This document shows, one piece after another, positions 6,464 to 9,985 of a stretch of 9,985 nucleotides of DNA (position 1 is its first letter; every line of letters begins with the position of its first letter). Position numbers and translations under genes: made by a program. This DNA is from an uncultured Planctomycetaceae bacterium (GTDB lineage Bacteria > Planctomycetota > Planctomycetia > Pirellulales > Pirellulaceae): assembly GCA_937967755.1 (NCBI GenBank), contig CALBTA010000040.1, positions 1-9,985 on the forward strand, in the 5' to 3' direction. The notes under the pieces are model-generated. The model made no database searches, had not been told where the DNA came from, and saw only the letters and a list, made by a program, of their open reading frames with translations.

Positions 6464-7615
6464 CTAGTACGACCGGGCGGCGGACCAGCCGCTGTCTTTC
6501 AACCGTCGCACTTTCGGCCTCGCGTGCGTCGCTGGCTGAGCACGTGCTGGCGCGGCAACGGGAGTTTGCCAAGAGATCGGCACGATCGCACCGGGCTTGA
6601 CCAACGGCTGCGCCGCCGTGCGATCATCAGGGTTCAACAACGCCGGGGCGCGATCGAGATCGGGCAACGGGCGGATGTCGAGGTTCTGCATCCGCGGCTG
6701 ATACGTTGCCGGAGGCTCGCTCCGCAGCGAACTGCGGCTGGCCGAACCTTGTTGGAAACTCGCTCCGCCGGTGTTGGGTAAGTACGGCTGCGACGGCTGC
6801 TGCTGGGAATTCAACGTCGGAATGTTATCGGCCGGCGTCGGCTGGGCATGGCTCGGTTGCGGATTCGTCAGACTGGTCGTCGGTCCCGATTGAGGAATCG
6901 GAGCAAGTTGCTGCGGCTGCGCTGGCGTGGCAGCGAATGGAATCGCCGCACCAGCCGCGGGCGCCGTACCGCAATTCGTGCAACCGGGCGTCGCCGGGGC
7001 GAACTGTTGAACGGGTGCCGAAAACTGTTGCTGCACCATCGGCTGTTGCTGAAAAACCGGTTGTTGCTGCAAAACGGGTGCCGCGTTGACGACTGGCACT
7101 GCGGGTGCCGCAGAAACGGCCGCGGGAACCGTCACGTTGCGGCACACTTGGCGGTACGTCGTCACCGGAACACGCTGGGCCACGTGCTGCACGGTTGTGC
7201 AAGGATGCATCACGGTCCGCGGGCAACCAGTGCATGGGTCGCACGTGGTTTGCGGTCGGTAAACCGTCACGGGCACTTGCCGGTAAACCGTGCGATACGT
7301 GGTTTGCGGGCAGTACGAACAGACCCGCTGAGTGGTGGTGCAAGGTGTCGCACAGGGCGTTGGGCAAGCAGGCGCGACCGGCACAGCACACGTGTTGCAA
7401 CTCTGACAAGCGGGTTGCGGAGTATAAGCGGCAACGCGCGGCGTGAAGCCGCAGGTCGTTCCACACCCGCCGTAGCCGCCGTAATAGGCAACCCGCGCGG
7501 CCCGCCGCTGACGGAGCCAACGGAAGAGAAACGCGTCGGCATCTTGTGGAACCGCTTGCAGCAATGTTCCGACCGCCAACGTGGCGATCACTGTCTTGAT
7601 TTTCCAGGTATACAT
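6464..7615 (-). CDS. Secreted Cys-rich, Gln/Pro-rich cell-wall-type protein
   Basis: A 383-residue exported protein. Residues 1-29 form a Sec signal peptide (KIK, then a hydrophobic core IATLAVGTLLQAV, and likely cleavage after ADA). Residues 50-160 carry many CxxC-like pairs (CGTTC, CQSCNTC, CPTPCATPC, CSYC, CDPCTGC) mixed with repeats of the type T-x-Y-R-x-V-x-R-x-V-P-V-T-V-Y-R at 106-120 and R-V-P-V-T-T-Y-R-Q-V at 148-157. Residues 180-205 are Gln-rich, a further C-T-N-C lies at 212-215, and the rest is Pro/Gln/Ala-rich and probably disordered. Rhodopirellula baltica has Cys-rich, YTV-repeat proteins linked to its wall; this looks like a relative, but that link is my inference. The ATG at 7615 has a GGGAGTG Shine-Dalgarno 5-7 nt upstream. 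It is monocistronic, with its own terminator. Confidence 0.8.
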   Translation of the reverse strand: MYTWKIKTVIATLAVGTLLQAVPQDADAFLFRWLRQRRAARVAYYGGYGGCGTTCGFTPRVAAYTPQPACQSCNTCAVPVAPACPTPCATPCTTTQRVCSYCPQTTYRTVYRQVPVTVYRPQTTCDPCTGCPRTVMHPCTTVQHVAQRVPVTTYRQVCRNVTVPAAVSAAPAVPVVNAAPVLQQQPVFQQQPMVQQQFSAPVQQFAPATPGCTNCGTAPAAGAAIPFAATPAQPQQLAPIPQSGPTTSLTNPQPSHAQPTPADNIPTLNSQQQPSQPYLPNTGGASFQQGSASRSSLRSEPPATYQPRMQNLDIRPLPDLDRAPALLNPDDRTAAQPLVKPGAIVPISWQTPVAAPARAQPATHARPKVRRLKDSGWSAARSY

Positions 7616-8076
7616 CTAATCACTCCCGTACGGATCGAATCCGAGCCTCTGCTCTGGGTCAGGCAATCCGTGCCGGAGTGTGCGGGCTTCCAGGTGCCCG
7701 CATCGGAATGTTCAGTCTCGATAGAGTTCGTCAAGTTGTGCGTCAGAGGAGGATGAACACAACGCCGCGGGCAAGCCGCGACAAATCCTTCATGTGAAAT
7801 CGTAGGACACAGCCGAGGGTGAGGAAAGAAAAACCAGCTTCGTTCAGGGGAAAAAGCCGCATTATCGTTGCGCTGGCAACGCGTGCAGCGTTCAGCGAAA
7901 CAGCGTAATAAGTAACGAGGGCCGCACGGCTACCCAACCGCTACAACCGCAACCGCAGCGTTGCATCGCTAGCGCCTGGAAAGTTCGGTTGTAACGGTCG
8001 CACCGGTAAGCCGGGCGTCGCTTCGGCGGGCAACCTGGGTTACAATCGCGCCTACTAACCCATCAGAGGATCTCAC
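7616..8076. other. 461-bp divergent intergenic region
   Basis: This region separates the minus-strand Cys-rich gene from the plus-strand SGNH hydrolase and should hold both promoters. It contains a 7-bp hairpin at 7681-7702 (TGCGGGC / GCCCGCA, loop of 8), which falls in the leader of the minus-strand gene. A small hairpin lies at 7866-7881 (CGTTGC / GCAACG). On the minus strand a TTGACG is readable near 7726-7731 without a convincing -10 partner. A 64-codon open frame on the minus strand at 7743-7937 has no Shine-Dalgarno and no recognisable content, so I do not call it a gene. No tRNA or riboswitch was recognised. Confidence 0.6.
8041..8046 (+). promoter_or_regulatory. Possible -10 element for the SGNH hydrolase gene
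   Basis: TACAAT differs from the consensus TATAAT by one base and lies 31 bp before the ATG at 8077, giving a short leader that contains the AGAGGA Shine-Dalgarno (8065-8070). No good -35 hexamer is found at 16-18 bp upstream, so this is only a candidate. Confidence 0.25.
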
Positions 8077-8787
8077 ATGTTGAAACGCTCAGTATTTTCC
8101 GAAAAGAGGCTGGTTGCGTTCGTATGCCTGCTGACGTGCGGTTTGGCGAGGCCGCAAACGGAAGAAGCCGAGGCCGCGGACCCGGCCGCGGACCGGCTGC
8201 CCAGAGTGCTGATCATTGGCGATTCGATTTCGATCGCGTATACCAAGCCGGTCGTTACGTTGCTTGAAGGGAAGGCCGATGTCCGGCGGGTTCCAACCAA
8301 CGCTGGCCACACCGGCAAAGGGCTGGAGCATTTGCCCAAGTGGCTGGCGGTTGATGGGGGAGACTGGGATGTGATCCATTTCAACTGGGGTTTACACGAT
8401 TTGTGCTACCGAAACCCCAGCGCGAAAACCCAGGGCAAACGGGACAAGGTCAAGGGCAAGATCACACACACTCCCGAGCAGTACCGGGAAAACTTAGAGA
8501 AGATCGTCGCCATTTTGAAAGCAACGGATGCCAAGCTGATCTGGGCTTCCACCACGCCCGTGCCTGAAGGGGAAGCGGGACGGAAGGTAGGCGACGACTT
8601 GGTCTACAACAAAATTGCCGCCGAGGTCATGGAAGAGAACGACATTCCGACCAACGACCTTCATGCGTTGATGCTTCCGCACATGAAGACCAAGACGACC
8701 GCGCCAGGCAACGTCCACTTCACCGCCGAAGGATCGCAGATTCTGGCGAAGCAAGTCGCGGAAGAGATTGAAAAAGCTTTAGAGTAG
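8077..8787 (+). CDS. Exported SGNH/GDSL-type hydrolase
   Basis: A 236-residue putative esterase or acetylhydrolase of the SGNH fold. Residues 1-34 form a signal peptide (KR, then LVAFVCLLTCGLA, with likely cleavage near AEA or ADP), so it acts outside the cytoplasm. Block I is VLIIGDSIS (44-52) with nucleophile S50. NAGHTG (75-80) gives the oxyanion glycine region. HFNWGLHDL (101-109) replaces the usual G-x-N-D block. The catalytic His is H214 in GNVHFTAEGSQIL, but the Asp that normally precedes it by three positions is Gly here (G211), so the charge relay is altered. Similar NVHFT endings are, as I recall, common in planctomycete paralogues acting on carbohydrate esters. The ATG at 8077 is set by AGAGGA six nt upstream. 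The selenoprotein gene follows 55 bp later on the same strand. Confidence 0.88.
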   Translation: MLKRSVFSEKRLVAFVCLLTCGLARPQTEEAEAADPAADRLPRVLIIGDSISIAYTKPVVTLLEGKADVRRVPTNAGHTGKGLEHLPKWLAVDGGDWDVIHFNWGLHDLCYRNPSAKTQGKRDKVKGKITHTPEQYRENLEKIVAILKATDAKLIWASTTPVPEGEAGRKVGDDLVYNKIAAEVMEENDIPTNDLHALMLPHMKTKTTAPGNVHFTAEGSQILAKQVAEEIEKALE

Positions 8788-8827
8788 GGCGGGTTTGCAA
8801 CTCGTCAATAATTCACCAAGAAAGTTT

Positions 8828-8833
8828 GAGAGG
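8828..8833 (+). promoter_or_regulatory. Shine-Dalgarno that sets the selenoprotein start
   Basis: GAGAGG lies 9 nt before the ATG at 8843. It is the reason to start the gene there rather than at the GTG at 8927, which has no purine-rich sequence ahead of it. It shows that translation begins upstream of the in-frame UGA at 8879. Confidence 0.7.
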
Positions 8834-8842
8834 CAAATCTAG

Positions 8843-9193
8843 ATGCCCAAGATCGACTGGTCTTATCACCGCCCCGGCTGAACATCGTGCAAACGGGCGC
8901 AAGAGTTTCTTGCGGATGCTGGCCTTGTGCCGAAGGAAGAAGTGAACGCGAAGAAGACGACCATGAAGAAGTCCGACGCGCTGGAACTGGCCAGCGCGGC
9001 TTCGCACATTCACGCGGCCAAGGGCAAGAAGGTCGTCCACATCAATGTGAGGAAGGACCAACCCGATGACGATGCGCTGGCAGCGGTGCTGCTGGGCCCA
9101 ACCGGCAATCTGCGAGCGCCTTCGCTGCGCGTCGGCAAGAAGTTGATCGTTGGGTTCAACCAGGAGATGTACGAAGCGCTGCTCGGTGGATAG
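8843..9193 (+). CDS. ArsC/thioredoxin-fold selenoprotein with UxxC redox motif
   Basis: A 116-residue predicted redox protein read through an in-frame UGA at 8879-8881 as selenocysteine (residue 13). The N-terminus reads MPKIDWSYHRPG-U-T-S-C-KRAQEFLADAGL. This is the beta1-CxxC-alpha1 start of an ArsC/Spx/glutaredoxin-like fold, with Sec in place of the first Cys and C16 as the partner. The C-terminal part, LRAPSLRVGKKLIVGFNQEMYEALLGG, carries the cis-Pro region (P93) and the GKxLIVGF strand of that fold. No signal peptide is present, so it is probably a cytoplasmic thiol/selenol oxidoreductase; the substrate is unknown. The ATG at 8843 has a good Shine-Dalgarno and the frame stays open for 103 codons after the UGA. 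A start at 8927 (GTG) would drop the active site. A hairpin fitting a SECIS follows the UGA. The alternative is a nonsense-mutated or misread Cys gene, which the hairpin and the exact UGA position argue against. RefSeq, as I recall, uses the name 'ArsC family (seleno)protein' for such genes. Confidence 0.85.
8879..8881 (+). other. In-frame UGA, predicted selenocysteine codon
   Basis: UGA replaces the first cysteine codon of a CxxC motif, between Gly12 and Thr14 of a thioredoxin-fold protein. The frame is open on both sides and shows coherent protein sequence, which is the usual sign of selenocysteine insertion. Confidence 0.82.
8898..8914 (+). promoter_or_regulatory. Predicted bacterial SECIS hairpin
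   Basis: CGCAAGA (8898-8904) and TCTTGCG (8908-8914) form a perfect 7-bp stem with a GTT loop. The loop begins 23 nt after the UGA, and its first base is G. Known bacterial SECIS elements lie inside the coding sequence just after the UGA, with a small apical loop having a G in the first two positions; this fits. A weak lower stem, CATC (8883-8886) with GATG (8915-8918), is possible across an 11-nt one-sided bulge. It would bind SelB. The fold was done by eye. Confidence 0.72.
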
Positions 9194-9215
9194 GTGCGAT
9201 TCGTTGCATCACCGG

Positions 9216-9229
9216 GCGGCTTGCGCCGC
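9216..9229. terminator. Weak hairpin between convergent selenoprotein and fliS genes
   Basis: GCGGC and GCCGC pair around TTGC, 5 bp extendable by a wobble pair, between stop codons at 9193 and 9252. There is no T-run on the plus strand side. The position suits a two-way terminator but the structure is short. Confidence 0.25.
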
Positions 9230-9251
9230 TCCGCTTTGTGCAATCCCCGTA

Positions 9252-9884
9252 CTACGCATCGAACGACATGCTCGATGCGGCGGGCATTGATGTTCCGCCA
9301 TAGGTGGGCGGCGCTGTGATGTGCGGCTGGGGCGTTTCTTGGCTGTGCAGCCGGTCTTGCTCCCCCAGCATGGCCGCGGCATCGCTGGACGAGATCTCTT
9401 CCGCATCCTTCGGGGCAGTCAGAATCGGGGCGGCGGGCAGTTGCTCGCAGATCATCCGGGCCGTTTCGCGTTCGATCTCCAGCACGCCGATGGCGGCCGT
9501 GATCTTCGCGCTGTCCCAATCAAGCTGGGCTTCGTTGAGGTGGCGGAAGATGATCAGGTAGATCGACATCGTGTTCCGGCCGATGGTTTCGAGCTGCTCG
9601 ATCTCAGCCTTCCGCTGCTCGGCAGTGAGGGTTTGGTCACGCAAGATGTGATCGACAACATGTTCGCAAGATTCGCGGTCGGCGCGGACGCCGGCGATGA
9701 GTTCAATGATGATATTCCGGCAACGGCCCAGTGCGGTGAACGCGGCGGAATTGTCGGTCTCCCACTGTTCGACCGCCGCGTTTGCGAAACGTATCGCTCC
9801 TTCTATAAGCATTAGCCGCAGGCGTTGCGGCGTGGCGTTGAGAACGTCGTCTTGGTAGTAACTGCGGTAGATATCGCTGGACAC
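9252..9884 (-). CDS. fliS: Flagellar export chaperone FliS with C-terminal extension
   Basis: FliS binds flagellin in the cytoplasm, prevents its early assembly and hands it to the flagellar export gate. The start fits the family well: DIYRSYYQDDVLNATPQRLRLMLIEGAIRFANAAVEQW (4-41), with the Y-x-x-x-x-V-x-x-(A)-T-P-x-x-L-x-x-M-L-(Y/I)-(D/E)-G-A-I-x-F pattern, followed by RCRNIIIELIAGV (54-66). The four-helix body runs to about residue 150, with roughly 20 extra residues between helices (LRDQTLTAEQRKAEIEQLET). A Pro/Ser/Ala-rich tail of about 60 residues follows; usual FliS is about 130 long, so 210 is unusual. The GTG at 9884 gives a normal FliS N-terminus. A TTG at 9929 would add 15 Pro-rich residues and leave only 3 bp to the preceding stop. 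It probably forms an operon with fliD upstream. Confidence 0.85.
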   Translation of the reverse strand: MSSDIYRSYYQDDVLNATPQRLRLMLIEGAIRFANAAVEQWETDNSAAFTALGRCRNIIIELIAGVRADRESCEHVVDHILRDQTLTAEQRKAEIEQLETIGRNTMSIYLIIFRHLNEAQLDWDSAKITAAIGVLEIERETARMICEQLPAAPILTAPKDAEEISSSDAAAMLGEQDRLHSQETPQPHITAPPTYGGTSMPAASSMSFDA

Positions 9885-9932
9885 GGGAGGATGCCTTGGG
9901 TGTGATGGGAGAGCGGGAGGGTGTTTCAATGG

Positions 9933-9985
9933 TTAGGAGCTGCCAACTTGCAGCGGCGGCAATGAGGCGATGCCTTGCACGGCGG
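9933..9985 (-). CDS. fliD: C-terminal end of a gene upstream of fliS, probably fliD
   Basis: The last 16 codons of a minus-strand gene are visible, ending AVQGIASLPPLQVGSS and a TAA at 9933-9935. The tail is too short to identify by sequence alone. The call rests on the very common order fliD-fliS in flagellar operons (FliD being the filament cap) and on the tight spacing to fliS. It could be another gene, or just an open frame. Confidence 0.4.
   Translation of the reverse strand, partial: AVQGIASLPPLQVGSS

Noticed and set aside
6848..7756. A 302-codon plus-strand frame opposite the Cys-rich protein
   Set aside because: It is Arg/Gly/His-rich with no domain. The minus-strand gene has a signal peptide, Shine-Dalgarno and terminator, so it is the real one.
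7743..7937. 64-codon minus-strand frame in the divergent intergenic region
   Set aside because: No Shine-Dalgarno, no recognisable motif, and it overlaps the expected promoter zone.
8879..8881. UGA as a simple nonsense mutation making a pseudogene
   Set aside because: The stop lies exactly on the redox cysteine, the downstream frame is intact, and a SECIS-like hairpin follows at the right distance. Chance agreement of all three is unlikely, though sequence alone cannot exclude it.
8927..9193. An 88-residue gene starting at GTG 8927
   Set aside because: It is the 3' part of the selenoprotein. The GTG lacks a Shine-Dalgarno, and starting there would remove the UxxC active site.

Overview
The window looks like a chromosomal segment of a planctomycete, probably of the Pirellulales type. 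This is an inference from gene content and style, not a database match. The clues are GC-rich coding, weak Shine-Dalgarno usage on many genes, a secreted Cys/Gln/Pro-rich protein with Y-R-x-V-P-V-T repeats, a planctomycete-style SGNH hydrolase, and palindromic repeats in the intergenic gaps.

Layout: the left edge (1-465, minus) is the N-terminal part of UvrC. A 149-bp nested palindromic repeat follows, then a short conserved-looking hypothetical gene (731-1087, plus). An 18-bp perfect hairpin comes next, then an AT-richer small membrane protein with paired cysteines (minus). A minus-strand block follows: oligoendopeptidase F (PepF), a tiny zinc-ribbon-like protein flanked by inverted copies of a C/T-rich repeat, and beta-ketoacyl-ACP synthase III (FabH). 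Further minus-strand genes are a Gfo/Idh/MocA oxidoreductase and a secreted Cys-rich wall-type protein with its own intrinsic terminator. After a 461-bp divergent intergenic region there are two plus-strand genes, an exported SGNH hydrolase and a thioredoxin-fold selenoprotein. The right edge (minus) holds FliS and probably the last codons of the flagellar gene before it (fliD).

The most important reading is at 8843-9193. A routine ORF call starts at 8927 and loses the active site. Reading from the ATG at 8843, which has a GAGAGG Shine-Dalgarno, gives a 116-residue ArsC/thioredoxin-like protein. Its redox motif is U-T-S-C, with an in-frame UGA at 8879-8881 in the place of the first cysteine of CxxC. 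A perfect 7-bp hairpin with a G at the start of its loop lies 16 nt after the UGA and its loop 23 nt after, where a bacterial SECIS should be. The organism should therefore encode selenocysteine machinery (selA, selB, selC, selD), none of which is in this window.

The genes do not form one pathway. They are DNA repair, peptide turnover, fatty-acid initiation, a sugar-type dehydrogenase, wall/secretion, redox and flagellar assembly genes. The only likely functional neighbours are fliD-fliS and possibly the SGNH hydrolase with the selenoprotein.
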